A DNA stretch of 24,513 nucleotides, taken from contig JAFGGF010000041.1 in assembly GCA_016930735.1 (NCBI GenBank), forward strand, positions 1 through 24,513. Direction: 5' to 3'. The position numbers were made by a program, and so were the translations under genes. Below are positions 15,227 to 23,121 of the stretch, piece after piece. Numbering within the stretch: position 1 is the first letter of the stretch; every line of letters starts with the position of its first letter. The stretch comes from Prolixibacteraceae bacterium (GTDB lineage Bacteria > Bacteroidota > Bacteroidia > Bacteroidales > Prolixibacteraceae). Under the pieces are notes generated by a model. The model searched no databases. It was not told the DNA's origin and saw nothing but the letters and a program-made list of their open reading frames with translations.

Positions 15227-16570
15227 ATGAAACGATTTATAGAGACCCTAAAGAATATTTATAAAATTGAAGACCTAAGGATAAGAATAGGAACTACTCT
15301 TTTCTTTTTGTTAATTTACCGTTTGGGATCATTTATATCCCTTCCCGGAATCGATCCTGCCCAGTTGGCTAATTTGCGAAATCAGACAGCTACAGGGCTG
15401 CTTGGGTTGCTTGATATGTTTTCGGGCGGTGCATTTTCAAAAGCTTCTGTTTTTGCTTTAGGGATTATGCCATACATTTCCGCTTCAATTGTGATCCAGT
15501 TATTGGGGATCGCAGTACCCTATTTCCAGAGGTTGCAGAAAGAGGGTGAGTCGGGAAGAAGGAAAATTAATCAGATTACAAGGTATTTAACTGTTGTAAT
15601 ACTGATTTTCCAGGCTCCGGCATATCTGGCAAATCTTCATAATCAGTTGCCTCCGCAAGCATTTGGACTGACTGGTACATTGTTTACAGTATCATCGGTT
15701 ATAATCCTTACTGCAGGTTCGATGTTTATCATGTGGTTGGGTGAAAGGATTACCGATAAAGGTATTGGTAATGGTATTTCCCTGATTATCATGATTGGTA
15801 TTATAGCAAGGCTTCCTCAGGCGATTTTTCAGGAATTCGTTTCACGGATTAGTGAGCAGGGCGGGGGGCTTGTATTATTCCTTGTTGAATTTCTGATTTT
15901 GTATGTTGTTTTTATGGGTTCAATAATGCTTGTACAAGGCACACGCAGAATACCCGTACAGTATGCAAAACGGATTGTTGGCAATAAACAATACGGAGGA
16001 GTTCGCCAGTATATTCCGTTAAAAGTTAATGCAGCCGGAGTTATGCCAATTATTTTTGCTCAGGCAATTATGTTCGTACCTATTACATTGGCAGGTTTTG
16101 CCAGTTCAGATGGTATGAGCAAGTTTGCATCAGCATTTGCCAACCATGTTGGATTTTGGTATAATTTTGCCCAGTTTTTACTGGTTGTTGCATTTACTTA
16201 TTTTTATACAGCAATCACTGTAAATCCAACCCAAATGGCTGAGGATATGAAGAAAAACGGTGGATTTATTCCAGGTGTCAAACCAGGTAAAAAAACCGTT
16301 GAATTCCTTGATACTGTTATGTCAAGGATTACATTGCCGGGATCAATTTTCCTTGGCTTTGTTACAATTCTACCAACCTTTGCAATGCTGATTGGTATTA
16401 ATACAGGATTTGCGTATTTTTACGGCGGAACTTCACTGCTTATATTGGTTGGTGTAGTTCTCGATACGTTACAACAAATAGAAAGCCATCTTCTGATGCG
16501 TCATTACGACGGGCTGATGAAATCAGGACGTATTAAAGGCCGTACCGGAGGAGGGCAGGCAATGTATTAA
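15227..16570 (+). CDS. secY: Protein translocase subunit SecY
   Basis: SecY is the central channel of the SecYEG translocon in the inner membrane; it exports unfolded proteins with SecA and inserts membrane proteins from the ribosome. The 447-aa protein has about ten hydrophobic segments, the N-terminal FRLGSF-like region (FLLIYRLGSFISLPGIDP), the plug-region sequence LLDMFSGGAFSKASVFALGI, and the cytoplasmic C5 loop NPTQMAEDMKKNGGFIPGVK. The C-terminus MKSGRIKGRTGGGQAMY is typical of Bacteroidota. It lies between rplO and map as in many bacteria, linking ribosome and translocon synthesis. Confidence 0.98.
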   Translation: MKRFIETLKNIYKIEDLRIRIGTTLFFLLIYRLGSFISLPGIDPAQLANLRNQTATGLLGLLDMFSGGAFSKASVFALGIMPYISASIVIQLLGIAVPYFQRLQKEGESGRRKINQITRYLTVVILIFQAPAYLANLHNQLPPQAFGLTGTLFTVSSVIILTAGSMFIMWLGERITDKGIGNGISLIIMIGIIARLPQAIFQEFVSRISEQGGGLVLFLVEFLILYVVFMGSIMLVQGTRRIPVQYAKRIVGNKQYGGVRQYIPLKVNAAGVMPIIFAQAIMFVPITLAGFASSDGMSKFASAFANHVGFWYNFAQFLLVVAFTYFYTAITVNPTQMAEDMKKNGGFIPGVKPGKKTVEFLDTVMSRITLPGSIFLGFVTILPTFAMLIGINTGFAYFYGGTSLLILVGVVLDTLQQIESHLLMRHYDGLMKSGRIKGRTGGGQAMY

Positions 16571-16583
16571 TCTGCTTATTTCT

Positions 16584-17387
16584 ATGATCTGCCTTAAAAC
16601 AAGGGAGGAAATAGAATTAATCAGGGAAAGCTGTTTGCTGGTAAGCAAAACATTGGCACGGGTTGCCAGGATTATTCAGCCGGGAATTACAACATCAGAG
16701 TTAGACAAAGAGGCTGAAGCGTTCATTAAAAATAATGGTGGATACCCTGCATTCCTTAATTACCGGGGATTTCCAAATACACTTTGTATTTCTGTTAACG
16801 ATACTGTGGTTCATGGTATTCCTTCGAATTACAAAATAAAAGATGGTGATTTGGTTTCTGTCGATTGCGGAGTTGAAAAGAATGGTTTTTTTGGAGATTC
16901 ATGTTTTACTTTTTTGGTAGGTGATGTATCTAATGAAAAAACTGAATTAAGCAAGATTACTTTTAATGCTTTGCAGGCAGGAATTGAATTGGCTATTGAA
17001 GGGAATTTCATAGGTGCGATAGGAAATGCGGTTCATAGTTATGTTGAAAAAAGGGGTTATTCGGTTGTAAGAGAGTTGGCTGGCCATGGAATTGGCCGTA
17101 AACTCCATGAAGAACCGGATGTCCCGAATTTTGGCAAACAATACAGAGGCAATAAAATGGTTGCAGGAATGGTATTGGCAATTGAACCAATGATAAATGC
17201 AGGAACCCGAAGGATTTACCAGCTTAACGACGGATGGACCATTAAAACCTTTGACAGGAGGCCATCGGCTCACTTTGAACATACAATTGCTGTAGGGTTT
17301 GAACGGGCAGAAATTTTGTCGACATTTGATTTTATAATAGAAGAAGTTCAAAAGAACAAATTTTTATGGCAAAACAGGCTTCAATAG
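16584..17387 (+). CDS. map: Methionine aminopeptidase, type I
   Basis: Cytosolic metallo-enzyme that removes the initiator methionine from nascent proteins when the second residue is small. The 267-aa sequence has all five metal ligands of the pita-bread fold: D94 (VDCG), D105 (GDSC), H168 (GHGIG), E201 (IEPM) and E232 (FEHT), plus the conserved active-site histidine H77 (VVHGIP). There is no N-terminal zinc-finger extension, so it is type Ia-like. The C-terminus overlaps the infA start by 22 nt in another frame, giving a short tail NKFLWQNRLQ. The ATG 13 nt after secY is the natural start. Confidence 0.97.
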   Translation: MICLKTREEIELIRESCLLVSKTLARVARIIQPGITTSELDKEAEAFIKNNGGYPAFLNYRGFPNTLCISVNDTVVHGIPSNYKIKDGDLVSVDCGVEKNGFFGDSCFTFLVGDVSNEKTELSKITFNALQAGIELAIEGNFIGAIGNAVHSYVEKRGYSVVRELAGHGIGRKLHEEPDVPNFGKQYRGNKMVAGMVLAIEPMINAGTRRIYQLNDGWTIKTFDRRPSAHFEHTIAVGFERAEILSTFDFIIEEVQKNKFLWQNRLQ

Positions 17388-17587
17388 AACAGGACGGTAA
17401 GATAATCGAAGCATTATCGAACGCGATGTTCCGTGTAGAATTGGAAAACGGGCACATAATTACTGCCCATATTTCAGGTAAGATGCGTATGCATTATATC
17501 AAAATTCTGCCAGGAGATAAGGTAAAGCTTGAAATGTCGCCGTACGATTTAACAAAAGGAAGAATAACTTTTAGATACAAAAATTAA
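17366..17587 (+). CDS. infA: Translation initiation factor IF-1
   Basis: IF-1 is a single OB-fold protein that occupies the 30S A site during initiation and assists IF-2 and IF-3. The 73-aa sequence is full length and typical: MAKQASIEQDGKIIEALSNA, MFRVELENGHIITAHISGKM, the loop RMHYIKILPGDKVKLEMSPY, and DLTKGRITFRYKN. The start lies inside the 3' end of map, 22 nt before its stop, and the conserved N-terminus shows that this overlap is real. rpmJ follows after 11 nt. Confidence 0.98.
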   Translation: MAKQASIEQDGKIIEALSNAMFRVELENGHIITAHISGKMRMHYIKILPGDKVKLEMSPYDLTKGRITFRYKN

Positions 17588-17598
17588 GGAACTTTACA

Positions 17599-17715
17599 AT
17601 GAAAACTCGTGTTTCAGTAAAAAAACGCAGCTCCGACTGCAAAATAGTTCGTAGGAAAGGACGTTTGTATGTGATTAACAAAAAGAATCCAAAATTCAAA
17701 CAACGTCAGGGATAA
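17599..17715 (+). CDS. rpmJ: 50S ribosomal protein L36, zinc-free type (bL36)
   Basis: L36 is the smallest 50S protein and stabilises 23S rRNA folding. The 38-aa sequence begins MKTRVSVKKRSSDCKIVRRK and ends GRLYVINKKNPKFKQRQG. Zinc-type L36 uses three cysteines and one histidine; here only C14 remains and the other ligand positions are serine, asparagine and lysine, so this is the C-minus form that needs no zinc. The position between infA and rpsM is the usual one. Confidence 0.97.
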   Translation: MKTRVSVKKRSSDCKIVRRKGRLYVINKKNPKFKQRQG

Positions 17716-17740
17716 AAATTAAAAGTAAAAAAGTATTTAT

Positions 17741-18118
17741 ATGGCACGTATAGTTGGTGTTGATATTCCGGATAACAAAAGAGGCGAAATCGCCTTAACT
17801 TATATTTTCGGTATAGGACGTAGCAGGGCCAATACAATTCTGGAAAAAGCCGGAGTTGACAGGGACCTGAAAGTTAAAGACTGGAACGATGATCAGTTTA
17901 ATGCTGTCCGTAGTGTAATCAACGATAATTTTAAAGTCGAAGGGGAACTCCGTTCGGAAGTACAATTAAATATTAAAAGGTTGATGGATATTGGTTCTTA
18001 CCGTGGAATCCGTCACCGTATTGGTATGCCGGTACGCGGGCAAAGTACTAAAAATAATGCACGCACCAGGAAAGGAAAACGTAAAACAGTTGCTAACAAG
18101 AAAAAAGCTGTTAAATAG
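17741..18118 (+). CDS. rpsM: 30S ribosomal protein S13 (uS13)
   Basis: S13 is in the 30S head, forms inter-subunit bridges with L5 and 23S rRNA, and its tail contacts P-site tRNA. The 125-aa protein has the helix-two-turn-helix segment LTYIFGIGRSRANTILEKAG, the core SYRGIRHRIGMPVRGQSTKN, and a lysine-rich C-terminal tail (RKGKRKTVANKKKAVK). In E. coli the S4 repressor binds an mRNA pseudoknot at the start of this gene; only 25 nt separate it from rpmJ here and no such structure is obvious. Confidence 0.98.
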   Translation: MARIVGVDIPDNKRGEIALTYIFGIGRSRANTILEKAGVDRDLKVKDWNDDQFNAVRSVINDNFKVEGELRSEVQLNIKRLMDIGSYRGIRHRIGMPVRGQSTKNNARTRKGKRKTVANKKKAVK

Positions 18119-18129
18119 TTAATTGAGTT

Positions 18130-18519
18130 ATGGCAAAAAAAACTGGAACAAGCAGGAAAAGAGTTGTTGTTGTTGAACCGAACGGTCAGGCACATATTCA
18201 CTCATCATTTAATAATATAATTATTACTCTTGCCAATATGAACGGGGAAGTGATTTCCTGGTCATCAGCAGGTAAAAAGGGCTTTCGCGGCTCTAAAAAA
18301 AATACTCCTTATGCTGCACAGGTGGCAGCTGAAGAATGTGCAAAAACTGCATACGACCTTGGCTTACGCAAAGTAAAGGTTTATGTAAAGGGTCCGGGCA
18401 ATGGCCGTGAGTCAGCCATCAGGGCTATAAGCACAATCGGTATTCAGGTTACTGAAATTGTTGATGTAACACCTCTGCCACATAATGGTTGCAGGCCTGC
18501 TAAAAGAAGACGTGTATAA
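18130..18519 (+). CDS. rpsK: 30S ribosomal protein S11 (uS11)
   Basis: S11 is on the 30S platform near the E site and mRNA exit, where it interacts with S18 and S21. The 129-aa sequence includes AHIHSSFNNIIITLANMNGE, the segment WSSAGKKGFRGSKKNTPYAA, KVYVKGPGNGRESAIRAIST and the tail PLPHNGCRPAKRRRV. The Asn-Gly in HNGCRP is the same pair that forms isoaspartate in E. coli S11. It is placed 11 nt after rpsM. Confidence 0.98.
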   Translation: MAKKTGTSRKRVVVVEPNGQAHIHSSFNNIIITLANMNGEVISWSSAGKKGFRGSKKNTPYAAQVAAEECAKTAYDLGLRKVKVYVKGPGNGRESAIRAISTIGIQVTEIVDVTPLPHNGCRPAKRRRV

Positions 18520-18537
18520 TTATTAAAGAAAGAAAAA

Positions 18538-19146
18538 ATGGCAAGATACAGAGGAGCTAAATCAAAAGTTGCAAGGAAATTCGGAGAACCTATTTTCGGG
18601 CCTGATAAAGTTTTTGAACACAAAAACTACCCTCCGGGAATGCACGGATTATCTTCTAAAAGAAGAAAAAAATCGGAATACGGTTTACAGTTAAAAGAAA
18701 AACAAAAGGCAAAATATACCTATGGTTTACTTGAACGCCAGTTCAGGGGATTATTTAAAAAAGCTCAGGCTTCCAAAGGAATCACCGGTGAAGTACTACT
18801 TCAGTTACTGGAATCAAGGCTCGACAATGTTGTTTTCCGTTTAGGAATAGCAAAAAGCCGTGCAGCTGCACGTCAGTTTGTTACACATAAACATATTGTA
18901 ATAAACGGAGAAGTTGTTAATATACCTTCGTACCAGGTAAAACCAGGTGATATTGTTGCAGTCCGTGAAAAATCAAAATCTCTTGAAGAGATTACTGAAT
19001 CGCTCAATTCGCACAGAAGTGCCCAATACGAATGGTTGGAATGGGATAAAGAAAGGCTTGCCGGTAAATTCCTGAATGTACCGGAACGCGAAGAAATCCC
19101 TGAAAACATTAAGGAACAACTTATCGTAGAGTTGTACTCAAAATAA
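18538..19146 (+). CDS. rpsD: 30S ribosomal protein S4, cysteine-free type (uS4)
   Basis: S4 is a primary 16S rRNA binder that starts 30S body assembly; it also affects fidelity and, in E. coli, represses the alpha operon. The 202-aa protein has the N-terminal domain ARYRGAKSKVARKFGEPIFG and YPPGMHGLSSKRRKKSEYGL, then the S4 RNA-binding domain from about residue 92 (LESRLDNVVFRLGIAKSRAA). It contains no cysteines, so it is the form without the N-terminal zinc site. The C-terminus IKEQLIVELYSK is standard. Confidence 0.98.
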   Translation: MARYRGAKSKVARKFGEPIFGPDKVFEHKNYPPGMHGLSSKRRKKSEYGLQLKEKQKAKYTYGLLERQFRGLFKKAQASKGITGEVLLQLLESRLDNVVFRLGIAKSRAAARQFVTHKHIVINGEVVNIPSYQVKPGDIVAVREKSKSLEEITESLNSHRSAQYEWLEWDKERLAGKFLNVPEREEIPENIKEQLIVELYSK

Positions 19147-19165
19147 TAACTTATTTATCAGTATT

Positions 19166-20158
19166 ATGGCAATATTAGCATTCCAGAAACCTGACAAGGT
19201 GATAATGATTGAGTCCGATGACAAATTCGGGAAATTCGAATTTCGTCCGTTGGAACCTGGTTATGGTATTACAATCGGTAATGCCCTGCGTCGGATATTA
19301 TTATCATCTCTTGAGGGTTATGCAATCACAACTGTAAAAATCGAAGGAGTTGACCACGAATTTTCTACGATTAAAGGAGTAATTGAGGACGTTACCGATA
19401 TTATCCTGAATTTGAAACAAATTCGGTTTAAAAAGGAAGTTGATGATTTCGACAATGAAAAAGTATCCATAAATATTACGGGGCAGGAGGTTTTTACTGC
19501 AGGCGATATCAATAAGTTTATGACCGGTTTCAGGGTGTTAAATCCTGAATTGGTTATTTGCAGGATGGAACCGGATGTGAAAATTCAGATGGAATTATCG
19601 GTCAGCAAAGGCCGTGGTTATGTTCCTGCAGTTGAAAACAAACCGGTTGAAAGTGAATTTGGGGTAATCCCTGTAGATTCAATTTATACTCCTATTAAAC
19701 AGGTAAAATATTCTGTTGAGAATTACCGTGTAGAACAGAAAACCGACTATGAAAAGTTGATAATCGATATTACTACCGATGGTTCAATTCAGCCTAAAGA
19801 AGCTTTAAAAGAAGCTGCCAAAATCCTGATTTACCACTTTATGCTTTTCTCTGATGAAAAAATCACACTTGACTCGGATGAGAAATTTGCAAATGAAGAA
19901 TTTGATGAAGAAGTACTGCATATGCGCCAGTTGCTGAAAACCAAGCTGGTTGACCTCGACTTATCTGTAAGGGCACTTAACTGCCTCAAAGCAGCCGATG
20001 TAGACACACTTGGCGACCTGGTTCAATACAACAGAAACGACCTTCTCAAATTCAGGAATTTTGGAAAAAAATCACTTACAGAACTGGATGACCTGTTAAA
20101 TGGAATGAGCCTGAATTTCGGGATGGATATAACTAAGTACAAATTAGATAAGGAATAG
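19166..20158 (+). CDS. rpoA: DNA-directed RNA polymerase subunit alpha
   Basis: Alpha forms the dimer that nucleates RNA polymerase assembly and binds upstream DNA and activators through its C-terminal domain. The 330-aa protein shows the dimerisation domain with GYGITIGNALRRILLSSLEG and VDHEFSTIKGVIEDVTDIIL. A flexible linker follows and then the C-terminal domain: LDLSVRALNCLKAADVDTLG and LLKFRNFGKKSLTELDDLL. Both domains are complete. It lies in the alpha-operon position between rpsD and rplQ, so polymerase and ribosome synthesis are co-transcribed. Confidence 0.98.
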   Translation: MAILAFQKPDKVIMIESDDKFGKFEFRPLEPGYGITIGNALRRILLSSLEGYAITTVKIEGVDHEFSTIKGVIEDVTDIILNLKQIRFKKEVDDFDNEKVSINITGQEVFTAGDINKFMTGFRVLNPELVICRMEPDVKIQMELSVSKGRGYVPAVENKPVESEFGVIPVDSIYTPIKQVKYSVENYRVEQKTDYEKLIIDITTDGSIQPKEALKEAAKILIYHFMLFSDEKITLDSDEKFANEEFDEEVLHMRQLLKTKLVDLDLSVRALNCLKAADVDTLGDLVQYNRNDLLKFRNFGKKSLTELDDLLNGMSLNFGMDITKYKLDKE

Positions 20159-20163
20159 AGGTA

Positions 20164-20850
20164 ATGAGACATAATAAAAAATTTAATCATTTAGGACGAA
20201 AAAGCGCACACAGGAAAGCGATGCTTGCAAACATGGCAAGTTCACTGATTCAGCATAAGCGGATTACAACTACTATTGCAAAAGCAAAAGCTTTAAGAAT
20301 GTATGTTGAACCTTTGATTACTAAAGCAAAAGAAGATACTACACATTCACGAAGGGTAGTTTTTAGTTATTTACAGGATAAAAATGCTGTGTCGGAACTT
20401 TTCCGTGAAGTATCTGGTAAAATTGCTGATCGTCCGGGTGGTTATACCCGAATTTTAAAAACCGGGAACCGTTTGGGCGATAATGCTGATATGTGTATTA
20501 TCGAGTTGGTTGATTTTAACGAAGCAATGCTGGCTTCACAGGATGAAAGCCAGAAATCGAAAAAACGTCGTTCTCGTCGTGGTAGCACAACTAAAAAATC
20601 AGAAACTCCTGTGGCAGCTAAAAAATCAACAAAAACAAAAGCTGTTGTTGAAGAGGCTGTTGAAGAAGTAAAAACTGAAGAGGTTGCTGCAGATGAAATA
20701 CAACCTGAAGCAGAAATAGTTGAAGAAAAAGTTGATGTTACAGAGGAAACCGATGCTCCGGTTGAAGAACCTGTAGTTGAAGAGCCTAAAGCTGAAGAAG
20801 AAACTGAAGAACCAAAAGCAGAAGAAGGCTCTGAAGAAAAGAAAGACTAA
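20164..20850 (+). CDS. rplQ: 50S ribosomal protein L17 with long charged C-terminal tail (bL17)
   Basis: L17 sits near the tunnel exit on the 50S subunit. Residues 1 to about 125 are the normal domain: MRHNKKFNHLGRKSAHRKAM, HKRITTTIAKAKALRMYVEP and the ending GDNADMCIIELVDFNEA. Then come about 100 extra residues. The part 128-160 is basic (KSKKRRSRRGSTTKKS). The part 161-228 is acidic, with 30 Glu/Asp out of 68 residues and short imperfect repeats of the EEPKAEE type. E. coli L17 has 127 residues in total. Extended L17 tails occur in other Bacteroidota; the function is unknown and the tail is probably disordered. It is the last gene of the block, followed by a terminator. Confidence 0.97.
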   Translation: MRHNKKFNHLGRKSAHRKAMLANMASSLIQHKRITTTIAKAKALRMYVEPLITKAKEDTTHSRRVVFSYLQDKNAVSELFREVSGKIADRPGGYTRILKTGNRLGDNADMCIIELVDFNEAMLASQDESQKSKKRRSRRGSTTKKSETPVAAKKSTKTKAVVEEAVEEVKTEEVAADEIQPEAEIVEEKVDVTEETDAPVEEPVVEEPKAEEETEEPKAEEGSEEKKD

Positions 20851-20873
20851 CTGTATATTATATAGAATTGTAT

Positions 20874-20902
20874 AAAGGACCGGTATTTACCGGTCTTTTT
20901 TG
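20874..20902 (+). terminator. Rho-independent terminator after rplQ
   Basis: An inverted repeat, GACCGGT 20878-20884 and ACCGGTC 20889-20895, is closed by a 4-nt loop (ATTT). It extends outward through AAAG on the left and the T-run on the right, and is followed by TTTTTT ending at 20901. It lies 24 nt after the rplQ stop and ends the large ribosomal block. The T-tract also appears to serve the promoter of the next gene. Confidence 0.92.
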
Positions 20903-20929
20903 TTTTATAAGTTTTGTATATTAGCTTTT
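20899..20929 (+). promoter_or_regulatory. Candidate promoter of the secreted hydrolase gene
   Basis: TTTG at 20899-20902, a 19-nt spacer and TAGCTTTT at 20922-20929 resemble the Bacteroidota TTTG-N19-TAnnTTTG pattern, with one mismatch at the last base. The upstream box coincides with the terminator T-tract of rplQ. Transcription would start near 20935, leaving only about 15 nt before the ATG at 20950. Confidence 0.45.
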
Positions 20930-20949
20930 CTCATTAAGAGTTTTTAATT

Positions 20950-23121
20950 ATGAAATTTCAAACATTTTTATTGCTGACCTTGTTTTGCTTAATTTATGTA
21001 AACAGTATTTCCCAAACAGTAAAAATATCCTATAAAGAATCTTCGGAACAGCAAAAATATGCTGCAGGTAAATTAACGGATGCACTTCGGGAAGAAAACT
21101 ATAAAATAAGTGATGAGGCGGATTTCTACATCAAATTAGATGTAAACAAAAGAAAAATGGAAGATGAGGCCTTCACTATTATCTCTGATAATAATTCAAT
21201 TGAAATAACTGGTGGTGATGAAAGAGGTTTGATCTATGGTTGCCTGGCTTTGGCTGAGGATATAAAAAACGGTATAAAACTGATGGATTGCCAACCGAAA
21301 AATGAAAAACCATTTCTTCCGTTTCGTACCATCAAGTTTGATTTACCATGGGATACCTATCGGCATAGTTATGCTCTTGATATTCATGATCAGACCTGCC
21401 GCGATACTGTTTTCTGGAAAGTTTTCCTTGATATGATGGCCGAAAACAGATTCAACAGCCTGACTTTATGGAATCTGCATCCTTATACATTTTTGATTAA
21501 ACCAACCAACTTCCCGGAATCCAGCCCCTGGAGTGACAAAGAAATGAAAGAATGGCAAACATTGTTTCATTCCATTATGAGGATGGCAAATGAAAGAGCT
21601 ATTGATACGTATATAATTCCGTTTAATATTTTTGTTACACCTGAATTTGCCAAAGCCCATAACGTTGCATTGGATAACCTGGAACACGATTATTATGTTG
21701 AGGGTGATACTTCTGAAATAATAAAACAATATACACGTGAATGTGTAACTCAAATGCTGGAAGAGTATCCGAATCTTACAGGGATGGGGCTTACCCTTGG
21801 AGAAGGTATGGGTGGAATGACTCCTGCACAGCGTGAAAAATGGATCAGAGAAACGATAATTGAAGGAATGGATCAGGCAAAAAGAAAGTCGAAGTTGATA
21901 CATCGGATCCCGTTTTCCAGTACTACAGCTTCGCTTGGAAATACAAGTATCGAAACTGAAAGGATGACCCGGAAGATAATTGAGGATGAAGCTAGGCTTG
22001 GTTGTTTTGAAAAACCCATTTGGGCTGACCTGAAATTCAACTGGTCGCATGCCCATTCCACTCCCGATTTAATAAAAGTTCATGGCGGAAAGTTATATGA
22101 TACGTATTTCGATCCAATTCCAGAGGATTATAAAATTGTCTGGACTGCCCGCAACGAGGATTTTTTCTGCCTGCGCTGGGGAGTCCCTTCGTTTATTAGA
22201 AATCATATTAATCAAAACAAACAGGAATATTCCGGTGGTTATATTATTGGTTCAGAGACGTATATTCCGGCAAAAGACTATTTTACAAAGGATACAATCG
22301 GAATTAACTGGAAGTATGCATTTGAACGTCAATGGTTATTTTATAAATTGTGGGGAAGGTTATTGTATAATCCTGATACACCTGATGAGGTTTTTAATTC
22401 TGAGTTTACACGCAGGTATGGCGAGCCAGGCAAGAATCTTCTGAAAGCATATTCTTATGCGAGTTCAACTCAGTTAAAAATTGCTTCTGATTTTGATTGC
22501 ACATGGGATTTTACCCTTTATGGCGAAGGGATAATGGCTCTTGATAATCAAACACGAAGAGTGGATTATATTTCTATCGACCGGCTGATTAATCAACTTC
22601 CACTTGATACAAATATCGTTTCAATAAATGAATATGTAAATACTTTATTATCAGGAGGTAGTTTCCCTGAAAATAAAATTACTCCTGACAGGCTGGCTAC
22701 AATGTTTGTTAAGGACTGTAGTTTTGCCATAAGCCTGACTAAAGAAATCGATATTTCAAAAAATAAAACATTAAAATATGAAGTTGCTGATATTACTGCA
22801 TGGTCATTTCTCGGATTACATTTTTCGGAAAAGATCAGGGGAGGGATTTGCCTTCAGAAATTCAGATTAACGGGTGATGAATCGGAACGTACAAAAGCAG
22901 TTGCTCACTTACAAAAAGCCTTATTGTATTGGGATCAGCTGATAAAACTTACTGAGCCGCTGTATAATGAGATGCCATTGCAGCATCTGAGCCAGCAGGA
23001 AGGAAAAAGCTGGAAAGAGAATTACGATCTTCGATTCCACTGGAAACTACTCCGACCTGATGTGGCAAAGGATGTTGAAACGGCAAGGAATGCCGAATTT
23101 GTTTCTGAAACAACAAATTAA
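20950..23121 (+). CDS. Secreted probable glycoside hydrolase, GH20/GH67-like fold, substrate unknown
   Basis: A 723-aa exported protein. Residues 1-21 are a signal peptide (basic start, core LLLTLFCLIYV, probable cut after NSIS before Q22); there is no lipobox cysteine. Residues about 22-115 resemble the small alpha/beta domain before the catalytic barrel of GH20 and GH67 enzymes, with the pattern GGDERGLIYGCLALAEDI at 88-105. A barrel-like region follows: MMAENRFNSLTLWNLHPYTF, AIDTYIIPFN, GLTLGEGMGGM (E285), TARNEDFFCLRWG (399-411) and GGYIIGSETYIPAKDYF (E436). The end, from about 540, is mainly helical. E285 and E436 are candidate acidic catalytic residues, by pattern only. No SusC/SusD genes or other carbohydrate enzymes are nearby. 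The family assignment is by motif impression, so the activity is unproven. Confidence 0.7.
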   Translation: MKFQTFLLLTLFCLIYVNSISQTVKISYKESSEQQKYAAGKLTDALREENYKISDEADFYIKLDVNKRKMEDEAFTIISDNNSIEITGGDERGLIYGCLALAEDIKNGIKLMDCQPKNEKPFLPFRTIKFDLPWDTYRHSYALDIHDQTCRDTVFWKVFLDMMAENRFNSLTLWNLHPYTFLIKPTNFPESSPWSDKEMKEWQTLFHSIMRMANERAIDTYIIPFNIFVTPEFAKAHNVALDNLEHDYYVEGDTSEIIKQYTRECVTQMLEEYPNLTGMGLTLGEGMGGMTPAQREKWIRETIIEGMDQAKRKSKLIHRIPFSSTTASLGNTSIETERMTRKIIEDEARLGCFEKPIWADLKFNWSHAHSTPDLIKVHGGKLYDTYFDPIPEDYKIVWTARNEDFFCLRWGVPSFIRNHINQNKQEYSGGYIIGSETYIPAKDYFTKDTIGINWKYAFERQWLFYKLWGRLLYNPDTPDEVFNSEFTRRYGEPGKNLLKAYSYASSTQLKIASDFDCTWDFTLYGEGIMALDNQTRRVDYISIDRLINQLPLDTNIVSINEYVNTLLSGGSFPENKITPDRLATMFVKDCSFAISLTKEIDISKNKTLKYEVADITAWSFLGLHFSEKIRGGICLQKFRLTGDESERTKAVAHLQKALLYWDQLIKLTEPLYNEMPLQHLSQQEGKSWKENYDLRFHWKLLRPDVAKDVETARNAEFVSETTN

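Noticed and set aside
21466..22056. Minus-strand open frame of 196 codons opposite the hydrolase gene
   Set aside because: The plus-strand gene has a signal peptide, conserved-looking motifs and a promoter; the antisense frame is rich in His, Phe and Cys and looks random.
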